Of a stretch of 64,000 nucleotides of DNA, positions 17,236-26,481 are shown piece after piece (positions within the stretch are counted from its first letter, which is position 1; each line of letters begins with the position of its first letter). Source of the DNA: Clostridia bacterium (GTDB taxonomy: Bacteria; Bacillota; Clostridia; Lachnospirales; Lachnospiraceae). A program made the translations under genes and the position numbers. A model generated the notes under the pieces. The model saw only the letters and a program-made list of their open reading frames with translations. It was not told the origin of the DNA and did not search any database. The stretch spans positions 62,001 through 126,000 of the forward strand of contig CAJTFD010000003.1 of the NCBI GenBank assembly GCA_910575625.1, given 5' to 3'.

Positions 17236-17276
17236 CTCTACGGAAAACCTGAATATCTGAAAGGAACGGTAAAGAT

Positions 17277-18584
17277 ATGGAACACTATTACCAGCCAGAG
17301 ATCGAATGCGCGTCCCGGGAACAGATCCAGGCGTGGCAGGATGAACGACTGGCCAAGACAGTAAAACACGTTTACGAAAACGTCGCATTTTACAGAAACA
17401 GAATGGATGAAAAAGGGATCAAGCCGGAGGACATCCGATCCACGAAGGACCTTCATAAGCTCCCCTTCTTGACAAAAGACGATCTGCGTGACGCTTATCC
17501 CTACGGATTACTGGCAGAACCGCTGGAAAACTGCGTGCGGATCCAGTCCACCAGCGGCACCACCGGGCGTCGTGTCGTGGCTTTCTACACCCAGCACGAC
17601 ATCGACCTGTGGGACGAATGCTGCGCCCGGGCCATCGCAGCCGCAGGCGGGACCAGCCAGGATGTGGTGCATGTAAGCTACGGCTACGGCCTGTTCACCG
17701 GCGGCCCCGGCTTAAACGGCGGCTCCCACAAAGTCGGCGCCCTGACCCTGCCCATGTCCTCTGGGAACACCGAGCGGCAGATCCAATTTATGTGCGATCT
17801 GGGCTCTACGATCCTCTGCTGTACCCCTTCCTATGCGGCCTATCTGGCCGAATCCATCCATGAACAGGGACTGCAGGATAAGATCAGACTGAAAGCCGGG
17901 ATCTTCGGCGCCGAGGCATGGACCGAGGAGATGCGCCGCGACATTGAAGAAAAACTGGGGATCAAGGCTTATGACATCTATGGCCTGACCGAGATCTCAG
18001 GCCCCGGCGTTTCCTTCGAGTGCAGCGCGCAGACCGGCATGCACATCAACGAAGATCATTTCATCGCCGAGGTGATCGACCCGGAGACGGAAGAAGTCCT
18101 CCCCGATGGAGAGAAAGGGGAACTGGTCTTCACCTGCATCACCAAGGAAGCCTTCCCGCTGATCCGCTACCGCACCCGGGACATCTGCATCCTCAGCCAT
18201 GAGAAATGCTCCTGCGGCCGCACCCACGTGAAAATGACCAAGCCGCTGGGCAGAAGCGACGACATGCTGATCGTAAAAGGCGTCAACGTATTCCCGTCCC
18301 AGATCGAGACAGTCCTGATGAACCAGGGCTATCCGGCCAACTATCAGATCATCGTGAGCCGCGAGAACAACAGCGACACCATCGAGGTACAGGTGGAGAT
18401 GACGCCGGAGATGTTCTCCGACAATGCAGGTGTTGTCACCAAGCGCGAGAAAAAGTTAGTGGACGCACTGAAGGCAATGCTGGGCATCTATGTAAAAGTG
18501 ACTCTGGTCAATCCAAAGACCATCGCCCGCAGCGAAGGCAAGGCCGTCCGTGTGATCGACCAGCGAAATTTATATCAGGGATAA
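17277..18584 (+). CDS. paaK: Phenylacetate-CoA ligase family protein
   Basis: A 435-residue adenylate-forming enzyme that activates an aryl-acetate to its CoA thioester with ATP. The AMP-binding P-loop is QSTSGTTGRR near residue 85, the YGLTEISGPG motif is near 235, and a C-terminal PaaK domain carries the catalytic lysine region (RSDDMLIVKGVNVFPSQIE). Length matches PaaK. An ACT-domain gene follows 17 bases later, the usual pairing in gut Clostridia, where the pair is linked to aromatic amino acid or indole/phenyl acid metabolism. No other phenylacetate pathway genes are present, so the ligase probably serves fermentation or recovery of aryl acids. Confidence 0.9.
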   Translation: MEHYYQPEIECASREQIQAWQDERLAKTVKHVYENVAFYRNRMDEKGIKPEDIRSTKDLHKLPFLTKDDLRDAYPYGLLAEPLENCVRIQSTSGTTGRRVVAFYTQHDIDLWDECCARAIAAAGGTSQDVVHVSYGYGLFTGGPGLNGGSHKVGALTLPMSSGNTERQIQFMCDLGSTILCCTPSYAAYLAESIHEQGLQDKIRLKAGIFGAEAWTEEMRRDIEEKLGIKAYDIYGLTEISGPGVSFECSAQTGMHINEDHFIAEVIDPETEEVLPDGEKGELVFTCITKEAFPLIRYRTRDICILSHEKCSCGRTHVKMTKPLGRSDDMLIVKGVNVFPSQIETVLMNQGYPANYQIIVSRENNSDTIEVQVEMTPEMFSDNAGVVTKREKKLVDALKAMLGIYVKVTLVNPKTIARSEGKAVRVIDQRNLYQG

Positions 18585-18601
18585 CCCGGACAGGAGGAAT
18601 T

Positions 18602-19033
18602 ATGACTGTAAAACAGATTTCTGTATTTGTAGAAAATAAGGCCGGAAAATTGGCCGAACTGACTGACCAGCTCCACCAGCACAAGATCGACATGCGCGCC
18701 CTATCCATCGCCGAGACCCAGGATTTCGGCATTGTGCGGCTCATCGTGGATGACGTCTATAAGACATCCTGCGTTTTAAAAGAATCCGGCTATGTGGCTT
18801 CCATCACCCCAGTCGTAGCTGTGGAGATACCCGATGAACCGGGGAGCCTGTTTTGGATCTTGAAAATGCTGGGCGATGGCGGCGTGAATCTGGACTACAT
18901 GTACGCCTTCCTCACCCCCAAGAGATCCACCGCCCATATGATCCTGCGGGTGGAAGACAATGAAAAAGCGATCGAGATCTTAGGAAAAAACGGGATACAT
19001 ACCATCTCCCAGGAAGAGATCGCCGGATTGTAA
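18602..19033 (+). CDS. Tandem ACT domain protein
   Basis: A 143-residue protein made of two ACT domains, MTVKQISVFVENKAGKLAELTD at the N-terminus and AVEIPDEPGSLFWILKMLGDGGVNLDYMYAF from about residue 75. ACT domains bind amino acids and alter the activity of partner proteins. The ATG at 18602 follows ACAGGAGGAATT. It is co-transcribed with the phenylacetate-CoA ligase, so it probably tunes the ligase or its expression in response to an aromatic amino acid. That role is inference. Confidence 0.9.
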   Translation: MTVKQISVFVENKAGKLAELTDQLHQHKIDMRALSIAETQDFGIVRLIVDDVYKTSCVLKESGYVASITPVVAVEIPDEPGSLFWILKMLGDGGVNLDYMYAFLTPKRSTAHMILRVEDNEKAIEILGKNGIHTISQEEIAGL

Positions 19034-19038
19034 AAAGA

Positions 19039-19080
19039 ATGGTCTGCCGGTCCATATCAGACTGACAGGCCATCCCTTTT
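19039..19080 (+). terminator. Terminator of the paaK-ACT operon
   Basis: ATGGTCTGCCGGTC pairs with GACTGACAGGCCAT using G-U pairs, followed by CCCTTTTT, directly after the ACT gene. Confidence 0.7.
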
Positions 19081-19203
19081 TGGGTCAGCATTCCACAAAG
19101 ATCCGGCACATTTCCCAGCAGGCCTCGCAAAACCCAGGCCATTAAGACCCAGGTTTTATCTGGTCAAAGATACACGATCCCGACCGCATCCACTCTTTTT
19201 TTC

Positions 19204-20097
19204 TCATGATGCGCCCACTTCCTGAAGATCTGGGATCGATGGCGCCGCACCTCGTCTTGTCACAGCGATGGACGCCGCCTTCGACGCCATATCCATCGCC
19301 TGGCGGATCGTCAGCCCTCTTAAGATCCCTCCTATGAAGAACCCGGTAAATGTATCGCCTGCCGCCGTCGTATCCACAGTCTCTGCCGGATAGACGGGCT
19401 GTGTGATCGTCTCCCTGCTGTCCATATAGACCGAACCGTGTTCCCCCATCGTCAGCACCACCGCGGAATCTGCAAATCTGTCAAGAATGCCTTTTGCCAG
19501 ATCGACCCCTTCTGCTCCTCTCGTCTCCTGCCCGAGGATCTGGCTGGCCTCGATCTCATTGAGCATAAAATAGTCCACATATCCCAATGGCAATCCTTGG
19601 ATCTTCTCATCCATGGGCGAGGGATTCAGCACGATCTTCATCCCCCGCTCATGGGCCCGTTCCATGATATACGCCAGCTCATTGATCTCATTTTGCAGCA
19701 CCAGAAAATCCCCCTTCCGGAAATGTTCCAGCACCGCATCTGCCTGGTCTGTCGTGACCGCCTGGTTGGCGCCCCCGTAAAGAAGGATACAGTTGTCCCC
19801 TTCTTTATCATTTTGGATGATCGCATTTCCCGTCCGCACCGTCTCTAAAACGGTCACATACCTCGTATCCACCCCCGCATCCTGAAGCTGTTCCAGCAAG
19901 AACCGTCCATCCTCTCCGATCGAACCAGCATGATATGTCTCGGCCCCCGCCCTTGCCAGCGCGATGGATTGATTGAGACCTTTCCCCCCGCTGAACACCT
20001 GCAGCGATCCGGAGGACAATGTCTCGCCTTTTTTTACAAAATGATCTACTTTATACGTGTAGTCAATGTTCAGTGAGCCAAAGCATAATACCTTCAT
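19204..20097 (-). CDS. rbsK: Ribokinase (PfkB family)
   Basis: A 297-residue PfkB-family sugar kinase. KVLCFGSLNIDYTY at the N-terminus and FSGGKGLNQSIALARAG near residue 35 match the first PfkB signature. The second is VDTTAAGDTFTGFFIGG near residue 245, with the catalytic Asp in GDTF. The start at 20097 follows AGGGGGATGAT; a longer in-frame start at 20130 overlaps the upstream rbsD gene. It is the last gene of the ten-gene sugar operon and would make ribose 5-phosphate from ribose delivered by RbsABC and RbsD. If the transporter carries another pentose, the kinase may act on that sugar instead. Confidence 0.9.
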   Translation of the reverse strand: MKVLCFGSLNIDYTYKVDHFVKKGETLSSGSLQVFSGGKGLNQSIALARAGAETYHAGSIGEDGRFLLEQLQDAGVDTRYVTVLETVRTGNAIIQNDKEGDNCILLYGGANQAVTTDQADAVLEHFRKGDFLVLQNEINELAYIMERAHERGMKIVLNPSPMDEKIQGLPLGYVDYFMLNEIEASQILGQETRGAEGVDLAKGILDRFADSAVVLTMGEHGSVYMDSRETITQPVYPAETVDTTAAGDTFTGFFIGGILRGLTIRQAMDMASKAASIAVTRRGAAPSIPDLQEVGAS

Positions 20098-20113
20098 ATC
20101 ATCCCCCTTTTTA

Positions 20114-20515
20114 TCATGCCGAAAATGCAACCCCTGCCCGGAGTATGATATTCGGATAAGGAGTAAACTCCCCCGTACGTACAGCGAACTTTACAGTTGC
20201 AGACATCTTTTTCAGATCGTCATGGGGGATCATCTCATGTTCGGATCCCGAAAGTTTTTTCTGGATATAGTCCAGCAGCTCCGGGTTTTTGTCGACGATC
20301 TCTTCTGCGATTGTGTAGGCTTCTATCTCTGTCTCTTCGAGTATCGCATCCATGGTCTGGACAAAAGACGGTACGCCTCCGCAGAGGGCCAGATTCACGA
20401 TCGGTATCCCTTTTGGGATCGGCATTCCAGCGTCCCCGATCATGAACGTATCTTTGTGCCCCAACGCTGCGATATATCCGGATAACTGTGCGTTTAAGAT
20501 ACCTCTCTTTTTCAT
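20114..20515 (-). CDS. rbsD: D-ribose pyranase
   Basis: A 133-residue enzyme of the RbsD/FucU family that interconverts pyranose and furanose forms of ribose. MKKRGILNAQLSGYIAALGHKDTF carries the catalytic His at residue 20, and IGDAGMPIPKG follows. It lies between the permease RbsC (8 bases upstream) and ribokinase. Its presence points to a true pyranose-forming pentose such as ribose as one substrate of this operon, because apiose, suggested by the upstream enzymes, forms only furanose rings. Confidence 0.92.
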   Translation of the reverse strand: MKKRGILNAQLSGYIAALGHKDTFMIGDAGMPIPKGIPIVNLALCGGVPSFVQTMDAILEETEIEAYTIAEEIVDKNPELLDYIQKKLSGSEHEMIPHDDLKKMSATVKFAVRTGEFTPYPNIILRAGVAFSA

Positions 20516-20523
20516 ACTGCTCC

Positions 20524-21570
20524 TTATTTGTTCTCATTTCTGGCGCGGAGGGCCATTTTTGCCTGCAGGTTCCTCTGGAATTGGTCGATGATGACAGCAA
20601 GTATAATCACCAGACCCTTGATCACCATCTGCCAGAATTCGGACACGCCGCACATGACCATACCGTCGTTGATGACGCCGATAACGAACGCGCCCACGAT
20701 GGTCCCGCCAATGCTCCCGATACCGCCGGCCATAGAAGTCCCGCCGAGGACAGCTGCCGCGATGGCGTTCATCTCCCAGGATTCACCCGTCGCCGGATGG
20801 GAAGCCGCAAGCTGGGAAGACGCTATCACGGCGACCATCGCTGAACAGATGCCTGAGATCATGTAAACGAAGATCTTGACCTTATCGACTTTCACGCCGG
20901 ATAATTTCGCCGCCTTCTCATTGCCGCCGATGGAGAATACATGCCAGCCAAATGCAGTCCTCTTTAAGAGCAGCGCAAAAAACACTGCTAACACGATCAG
21001 GATCAGCAGACCCACCGGGATGCCTGCCACATTCGACCCAAAAAAGCCCCAGCCCTGATTCCCAAGTCCTTCATAGCCTTTCAGATCTGAATAGGTGGCT
21101 CCATTTGAATGGATGTTCGCGATCCCTCGTGCGACATACATCATACCCAATGTAGCGATAAAAGGAGCAACATTAAATTTCGTGATGATCAGTCCGTTTA
21201 TGACCCCGATCAGGGCGCCTATGAGGAGTGTGATCAGGACCACCATCGGTACGCTGAAATACAGCGTGACGCCGAACATTTTTAACGTAAGGCCATTTTG
21301 CAGCAGTCCGCCCGCGATCATACCGCCAAGCCCGACGATCGCGCCGACAGAAAGGTCGATCCCTCCTGTGATGATGACATACGTCATGCCGATCGCGAGG
21401 ATCCCGTATAACGCAACGTGTTTACCGATCAGCAGCACCGTGTTCATATTCATGAAATTATCCGCTGTTATACTGAAAAAAATCAATAATACGATCAGTA
21501 CGATAAATGTCCTTCCTTTCAGCAGAGTCATTGCCAATGTATTATTGGAACTTTTTTTGCTTCCGCTCAT
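20524..21570 (-). CDS. rbsC: Ribose-type ABC transporter permease
   Basis: A 348-residue CUT2 permease with about ten hydrophobic segments. GGIDLSVGAIVGLGGMIAGG (near residue 70) and GALIGVINGLIITKFNVAPFIATLGMMYVARG are hallmark RbsC/AraH stretches. It forms the membrane channel with the ATPase RbsA. It begins 18 bases after rbsA and is followed by rbsD. Substrate range is set by the binding protein. Confidence 0.93.
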   Translation of the reverse strand: MSGSKKSSNNTLAMTLLKGRTFIVLIVLLIFFSITADNFMNMNTVLLIGKHVALYGILAIGMTYVIITGGIDLSVGAIVGLGGMIAGGLLQNGLTLKMFGVTLYFSVPMVVLITLLIGALIGVINGLIITKFNVAPFIATLGMMYVARGIANIHSNGATYSDLKGYEGLGNQGWGFFGSNVAGIPVGLLILIVLAVFFALLLKRTAFGWHVFSIGGNEKAAKLSGVKVDKVKIFVYMISGICSAMVAVIASSQLAASHPATGESWEMNAIAAAVLGGTSMAGGIGSIGGTIVGAFVIGVINDGMVMCGVSEFWQMVIKGLVIILAVIIDQFQRNLQAKMALRARNENK

Positions 21571-21588
21571 AATTGATCTCCTTTCCCT

Positions 21589-23124
21589 TTAATTGCCGTG
21601 ATGTCCTTTGTATGAAGCGAGCACCAGGGATTCTTCCTGGATCTCATCGCCTTTTAATTCCCCGGTCACGATCCCGTTGGAGAGCACCACGACTCTGTCC
21701 GCGATCGAGATGATCTCTTTTAGTTCTGATGAGATAACGATAATGGAAAGCCCCTGTTCCGCATATTGGTTGATGATGTCAAAGACCTCCGTCTTTGCGC
21801 CGATATCGATCCCACGGCTCGGCTCATCCATCAGCAGGATCTTTGGATCTGTGAGGATCCCTTTGCCGATCACGACTTTCTGCTGGTTCCCTCCCGACAA
21901 GGATAAGATCGGGAGCCTTTTATCCGCAACTTTGATATGTATATCCCGGATCTCTGTCTCGACCATTTCATTTTCTTTTTTAAAATCGATGAAGCCGGCT
22001 TTTGTGTAGCGGGTCAGCGCTGACAGGGAACAGTTGCGTCCTATATCCATGGACTGTACGAGACCTTCTCTCTGACGGTCTTCCGGGACCAGGGCAAATC
22101 CTCTGTCGATCTGTTCCACCACGGAACGGATCGTCATCTTCTCACCTTCCAGTATGATATCACCAGTATGCTCCGGGCGCAGTCCCATGATACACTCAAA
22201 TACTTCTGTACGTCCGGCGCCCATCAGGCCATAGATCCCCAGGATCTCTCCCTTCTTCAGATCAAAGCTCACATTGTTTAAAAGATAACCGCCGCCGGTC
22301 TTGGGCAGTGTCAGGTTTTTGACTTCCAGGACCTTTTCCTGGGAATCCCAATCGATCGCCCGGTCCCTCTTCGGATAGGATTTGCCCTCTCCTGTCATCT
22401 GCCGGACAATCCAGGGAACGTCGATATCTTTCACATCTGCGTCCGCCACGTATCTTCCGTCTCTTAAGATCGTCACATGGTCGCCGATCTGCATGATCTC
22501 TTCTAATCTATGGGAGATATAGACGATGGAAATCCCCTGGGCGGTCAGTTCCCGCATGATCTTAAAGAGGACCTGTACTTCCTGCTCGGAAAGGGATGAT
22601 GTGGGTTCATCCATGATCAATATCTTCAGATCGTCCTCCACCAGATTTTTGGCGATCTCGATCATCTGCTGCTGTCCCACCCTCAGTTCTCCCACCAGGG
22701 TGTCCACCGGGACCTCATGCTCCAGTTTTTTCAGCACGGCCTCGGCTTTTTCCCTGTGGTATCTGTTGTCCATGCCAAGGCCCTTCTTTTTCTCACGGGC
22801 CATAAAGATATTCTGATAGACCGGAAGATTTGGGAACAGATTCAATTCCTGATGGATGATCCCGATCCCATATTTTCTGGCGTCCGTAGTGTTCCGAAAA
22901 TGTACTTCCTCTTCGCCCATGAACAACTGACCCTCGCTGGGCTGCTCGATGCCTGCGATCATCTTCATCAATGTCGATTTTCCCGCGCCGTTCTCTCCGA
23001 TCAGCACATTGACTTTCCCTGTCAGAAGATCGAAATCCACATTATCAAGAGCTTTCGTGCCAGGATATATTTTACTGACTTTCTCCGCATGAAAGCACAC
23101 GCCCTCTTTGCACATATTTGCCAT
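21589..23124 (-). CDS. rbsA: Ribose-type ABC transporter ATP-binding protein (two domains)
   Basis: A 511-residue fused double ATPase of CUT2 importers. The first domain has Walker A GENGAGKSTLMK near residue 43, signature LRVGQQQMIEIAKNL, and Walker B ILIMDEPTSSL. The second has LMGAGRTEVFE as a degenerate Walker A, LSGGNQQKVVIGK and ILLMDEPSRGID. The weak second Walker A is normal in RbsA, XylG and MglA. It sits between the DUF2291 gene and rbsC in one operon. Confidence 0.94.
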   Translation of the reverse strand: MANMCKEGVCFHAEKVSKIYPGTKALDNVDFDLLTGKVNVLIGENGAGKSTLMKMIAGIEQPSEGQLFMGEEEVHFRNTTDARKYGIGIIHQELNLFPNLPVYQNIFMAREKKKGLGMDNRYHREKAEAVLKKLEHEVPVDTLVGELRVGQQQMIEIAKNLVEDDLKILIMDEPTSSLSEQEVQVLFKIMRELTAQGISIVYISHRLEEIMQIGDHVTILRDGRYVADADVKDIDVPWIVRQMTGEGKSYPKRDRAIDWDSQEKVLEVKNLTLPKTGGGYLLNNVSFDLKKGEILGIYGLMGAGRTEVFECIMGLRPEHTGDIILEGEKMTIRSVVEQIDRGFALVPEDRQREGLVQSMDIGRNCSLSALTRYTKAGFIDFKKENEMVETEIRDIHIKVADKRLPILSLSGGNQQKVVIGKGILTDPKILLMDEPSRGIDIGAKTEVFDIINQYAEQGLSIIVISSELKEIISIADRVVVLSNGIVTGELKGDEIQEESLVLASYKGHHGN

Positions 23125-23140
23125 ACAAATACCTCCTGTC

Positions 23141-23776
23141 TTATTTTACTTCCAGTTTTACCGGAGTGACCAGAAGCTCATCATCGCTATCCGCCGTGAA
23201 TGTACCGACAAAATCGATGGTCTTTCCCTGAAGGCTGCCGGGATCTGCCGGCTGCACCACATTCTGGTCGATCATCGCATGCAGCTCCTGAGAGATCGCC
23301 GCCCATTCTTCCTGATTCGTAAAATCACCGAAGCTGATCACATCCAATGTATCACGTGTGGAAGAACCTTTGTATATGCTCCCGATCTGGAGCCTGATCG
23401 TCTCGGGACCGTCATATCCATCCAGCTTGACGATCATAGAACCCGCTTTTTTCTCTTGATCTACTTCTTCTACCGTTCCTGTGCCTTTCACCGCATAGCT
23501 GATGCTCCCGGAGGTTCCCATGGAGTATTTTCCATATTTATCAACAAGAGATTTCAGATCGCCTCCTGCTTCCTCGAGAAATGCGGGAAGTTCCACTGCT
23601 TTCTCTTCGATGTTTTTTTCTGCGCTCTCCCATAGAGCGGAGACACTGTCACTGGCGCTAAATTCTACTTTGCCAGTCAGAGAGCCTTCGTCGCCGATCT
23701 TCACCACTTTTACACACCCCGTTACAGAAACAGCCAGCATAGCTGCCAGGGACAGGACTAATATCTTTTTCTTCAT
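23141..23776 (-). CDS. DUF2291 lipoprotein of a ribose-type transporter operon
   Basis: A 211-residue lipoprotein. The lipobox is VTGC with Cys21. The rest is a beta-rich outer domain with ETIRLQIGSIYKGSSTRDTLDVISFGDFTNQEEWA. DUF2291 proteins recur beside RbsABC-type transporters but have no proven role; help in sugar capture or transporter assembly is a guess. It lies between rbsB and rbsA, separated from rbsB by a GC-rich hairpin. Confidence 0.85.
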   Translation of the reverse strand: MKKKILVLSLAAMLAVSVTGCVKVVKIGDEGSLTGKVEFSASDSVSALWESAEKNIEEKAVELPAFLEEAGGDLKSLVDKYGKYSMGTSGSISYAVKGTGTVEEVDQEKKAGSMIVKLDGYDGPETIRLQIGSIYKGSSTRDTLDVISFGDFTNQEEWAAISQELHAMIDQNVVQPADPGSLQGKTIDFVGTFTADSDDELLVTPVKLEVK

Positions 23777-23798
23777 GCCGCCCTCCTATTCTAAAATC

Positions 23799-23823
23799 GG
23801 AGGGGCCCGAAAAGGCCCCCTCC
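23799..23823 (-). terminator. Intercistronic stem-loop downstream of rbsB
   Basis: GGAGGGGCC (23799-23807) pairs with GGCCCCCTCC (23814-23823). On the transcribed strand no long U-run follows, so it probably protects the rbsB message or gives partial termination. That would raise binding protein above the membrane subunits. Confidence 0.65.
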
Positions 23824-23839
23824 ATCTTTTTCTTTAGAT

Positions 23840-24922
23840 TTACTCAGAGTAAACAAAAGTCTTCAGATTATCTACATTGTCTGCTGTGATCGCCACGCAG
23901 TCCACCAGCTGTTTCTCATCCAGGCCGGTGCTCCCCTCTTTGAGATACTGATCCGCCTGTTCAACAGCCATCTCCGCGATCAGCGCACACTGCTGCAGAG
24001 CTGTACCTGTCATCTCGCCGGCTTTGATCTTTGCTGCCGCTTCATCAGAGCCGTCTACACCAATGATCTTAATGTCTGTCCTGTTGTTTGCTTTGCAGGC
24101 CTCCGCCGCGCCGACAGCCATGGTGTCATTGCCGCAGACAATGCCCGTGATCTCCGGGTTGGACTGCAAGATCGTCTCTGTCTTGTCATAGGCTTCTGTC
24201 TGTTCCCAGTTCGCTGTCTGCTGTGCGACCATCTCAAATGTATCGTACTGGTCGATCACTTCATGAAATGCGGAAGAACGCACGCCTGCATTGGTGTCGG
24301 ATTCTTTTCCCAAGAGTTCTGCATATTTGCCTTCTTCGCCCATATCTTCTACCCATGCCTCAGCGATGGCTTTCGCGCCCTGGTAGTTATTTGCTACGAT
24401 CTGGGAGATCGCTACGCCGTCTGCATTGATCTCACGGTCGATCAGGAATGTGGGGATGCCTGCATCCCTGGCTTTCTGGACTGCTTCCACCGTTGCGTCT
24501 GCCCCGGCATTGTCACAGATGATCGCCGCCGCTTTGTCGGCGATCGCACCGTCAAACAGTTCTGACTGTTTTGTCGCATCATCATCATGGGAGGATGCTT
24601 TTACTTCATATCCGAGTTCTTTTGCCTTTGCGGTCGCTGTGTCGGCCTCTGTCTTAAAGAACGGGTTGGAATGGGACGGCGTGATGACATAGATGATATT
24701 CGAGCCGCCGCCCGGCAATACCTCTGTATCGGCAGCAGCGTCTTCCTCTTCGGCCGGAGTTTCTGTCGCTTCTTCAGCATCTCCTGTCTCGTCCTCGGCC
24801 GGTGCCTCCGTCGCTTCCTGTTCCGCTGTGTCCCCGGAGTCGCTGCTCCCGCCACCGCAGCCGGCCAGCATGGTCATGACCATCGCCGCACTCAGTAATA
24901 CTCCTAACATTTTCTTCTTCAT
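23840..24922 (-). CDS. rbsB: Sugar-binding lipoprotein of the ABC transporter (RbsB-like)
   Basis: A 360-residue lipoprotein. The lipobox LAGC has Cys22 and is followed by a Glu/Ala/Thr-rich linker of about 45 residues that lifts the domain off the membrane. The binding domain starts near residue 75 (NIIYVITPSHSNPFFKTEADTA), with IICDNAGADATVEAVQKARDAGIPTFLIDREI and IVCGNDTMAVGAAEA typical of pentose-binding proteins. It receives sugar outside the cell and delivers it to RbsC. Ribose, apiose or both are possible ligands. The gene follows the FGGY kinase after a 73-base gap. Confidence 0.9.
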   Translation of the reverse strand: MKKKMLGVLLSAAMVMTMLAGCGGGSSDSGDTAEQEATEAPAEDETGDAEEATETPAEEEDAAADTEVLPGGGSNIIYVITPSHSNPFFKTEADTATAKAKELGYEVKASSHDDDATKQSELFDGAIADKAAAIICDNAGADATVEAVQKARDAGIPTFLIDREINADGVAISQIVANNYQGAKAIAEAWVEDMGEEGKYAELLGKESDTNAGVRSSAFHEVIDQYDTFEMVAQQTANWEQTEAYDKTETILQSNPEITGIVCGNDTMAVGAAEACKANNRTDIKIIGVDGSDEAAAKIKAGEMTGTALQQCALIAEMAVEQADQYLKEGSTGLDEKQLVDCVAITADNVDNLKTFVYSE

Positions 24923-24995
24923 TTCTTCTTTCCTCCTTTTTGAGATTGTTTTTATAGGTCACGGGTCCTCTGCCCGAAAAACCTCCTCTTTAAAT

Positions 24996-26480
24996 CTATA
25001 CTTGTCCTGACAGGACTTTTGAGACTGCCTTATTCCAGCCTGTGTATTTTTTCTCCCTCAACTCTTTCGCCATGGCAGGCCGGTATTCTTTTCGCTCTGT
25101 CTTGCCAAACAGCTGTCCTTTCTGGTAGATACCCGCCCCGAGGCCCGCCGCGTAAGCCGCCCCGATCCCGGATAGTTCTTCCATCGGCGGCACCTGCACC
25201 GGTATCTGGGCCATATCACTTTGAAACTGCATCAGATAGCTGTTTTTCGTGGGGCCTCCGTCTACTCTCAGCGCCTCGATCGGGATGCCGGACTCCTGCC
25301 CCATGACTGTCATGACATCCGTGATCTGATAGACGATGCTCTCCAATGCGGCTTTCACAAGCTCTGCTCTCTTCGTCGTCCTGGTCATCCCATAGATCAC
25401 CGCCTTCGCCTGGCTGTCCCAATAGGGCGCGCTCAGTCCGGAAAAGGCAGGCACCAGGTATGTCTCATCCAGGGGATTTGCGGCTTCTGCCAGCGCCTGC
25501 GTCTCTGCCGGCGACTGGATCAGCTGCAGATCGTCTTTCAGCCAGGTGATCACCGCTCCTGTGTAATTGATATTTCCTTCCAATACATAGTCGACTTTTC
25601 CGTCCATCCCCCAGGCAAGCGACGTCACCACGCGGTCACTGTAAACAGGGCTGCCGCCGATGTTCATCATGACAGACGAACCGGTCCCATAGGTGGCTTT
25701 GATCATCCCTTTATCCAGACATCCCTGTCCAAAGAGCGCTCCATGGGAATCCCCCAGCACACCATGGATCGGGATCGGATGATCCAGATAGCCTTCCAGA
25801 TCCGTGTCCCCATAATAACCATTTGAATCGGTCACTTTTGCGAGTGCAGACATGGGGATCTTGAAGAGACTGCAGATCTCCTCATCCCATTTAAATTTTC
25901 CGATATGGAACATCTGTGTCCGGGAAGCATTTGAATAGTCGGTCCGAAATTCTTTTTTACCAGTCAGTTTATAGACCAGCCAGCTGTCGATCGTCCCGCA
26001 GCACAGCTCTCCCCGGTCGGCTCTCTCCCGGACGCCGTCCACATTCCGGAGGATCCAGGCGATCTTCGCCGCCGAGAAATAGGGGGACAGCTGCAGGCCT
26101 GTGCGGCCGCGTATCATATCCGCTTTTCCAAGACCCTCGATCTCTTCACAGATCGAAGCCCCCCTTGCACACTGCCATACAACAGCAGCGTACACCGGCT
26201 TTCCTGTCAGCCGGTCCCAGACAAGGGCCGTCTCCCGCTGGTTGCTGATGCCCATGACTCGGATATCATTCTTATCTATGCCCGTCTTCTCGACCAGATG
26301 TTTCACCACATCGATCGTATTTTGGTAGATCTCTTCCGGATCGTGTTCCACCCAGCCCCTCGCATCGATCATCTGACGATGGGGAAGATCGGCCCTGCCA
26401 AGGAGACTCCCTGCCCCGTCGAACAGCAGGGCTTTGGTCCCTTGGGTGCTCTGGTCGATCCCGAGAACGTACTCTGCCAT
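24996..26480 (-). CDS. aplK: FGGY-family kinase, probable apulose kinase
   Basis: A 494-residue FGGY kinase with phosphate loop GIDQSTQGTKALLFD (residues 6-20), GISNQRETALVWDR near 80 and GDSHGALFGQGC near 245. It resembles glycerol kinase overall, but VWQDRRT is replaced by VWQCARG and the GDQ substrate aspartate region reads GDSH, so glycerol is unlikely. It follows the split transketolase genes by one base and the FucI-type isomerase is upstream. That set, isomerase, FGGY kinase and two-subunit transketolase, is the described transketolase pathway for D-apiose, where AplK makes apulose 4-phosphate. The symbol is given on that context and needs assay. Confidence 0.75.
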   Translation of the reverse strand: MAEYVLGIDQSTQGTKALLFDGAGSLLGRADLPHRQMIDARGWVEHDPEEIYQNTIDVVKHLVEKTGIDKNDIRVMGISNQRETALVWDRLTGKPVYAAVVWQCARGASICEEIEGLGKADMIRGRTGLQLSPYFSAAKIAWILRNVDGVRERADRGELCCGTIDSWLVYKLTGKKEFRTDYSNASRTQMFHIGKFKWDEEICSLFKIPMSALAKVTDSNGYYGDTDLEGYLDHPIPIHGVLGDSHGALFGQGCLDKGMIKATYGTGSSVMMNIGGSPVYSDRVVTSLAWGMDGKVDYVLEGNINYTGAVITWLKDDLQLIQSPAETQALAEAANPLDETYLVPAFSGLSAPYWDSQAKAVIYGMTRTTKRAELVKAALESIVYQITDVMTVMGQESGIPIEALRVDGGPTKNSYLMQFQSDMAQIPVQVPPMEELSGIGAAYAAGLGAGIYQKGQLFGKTERKEYRPAMAKELREKKYTGWNKAVSKVLSGQV

Positions 26481-26481
26481 T

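Noticed and set aside
24996..26480. Call as glycerol kinase
   Set aside because: The substrate-contact motifs differ (VWQCARG, GDSH), and isomerase plus split transketolase neighbours point to a ketose.
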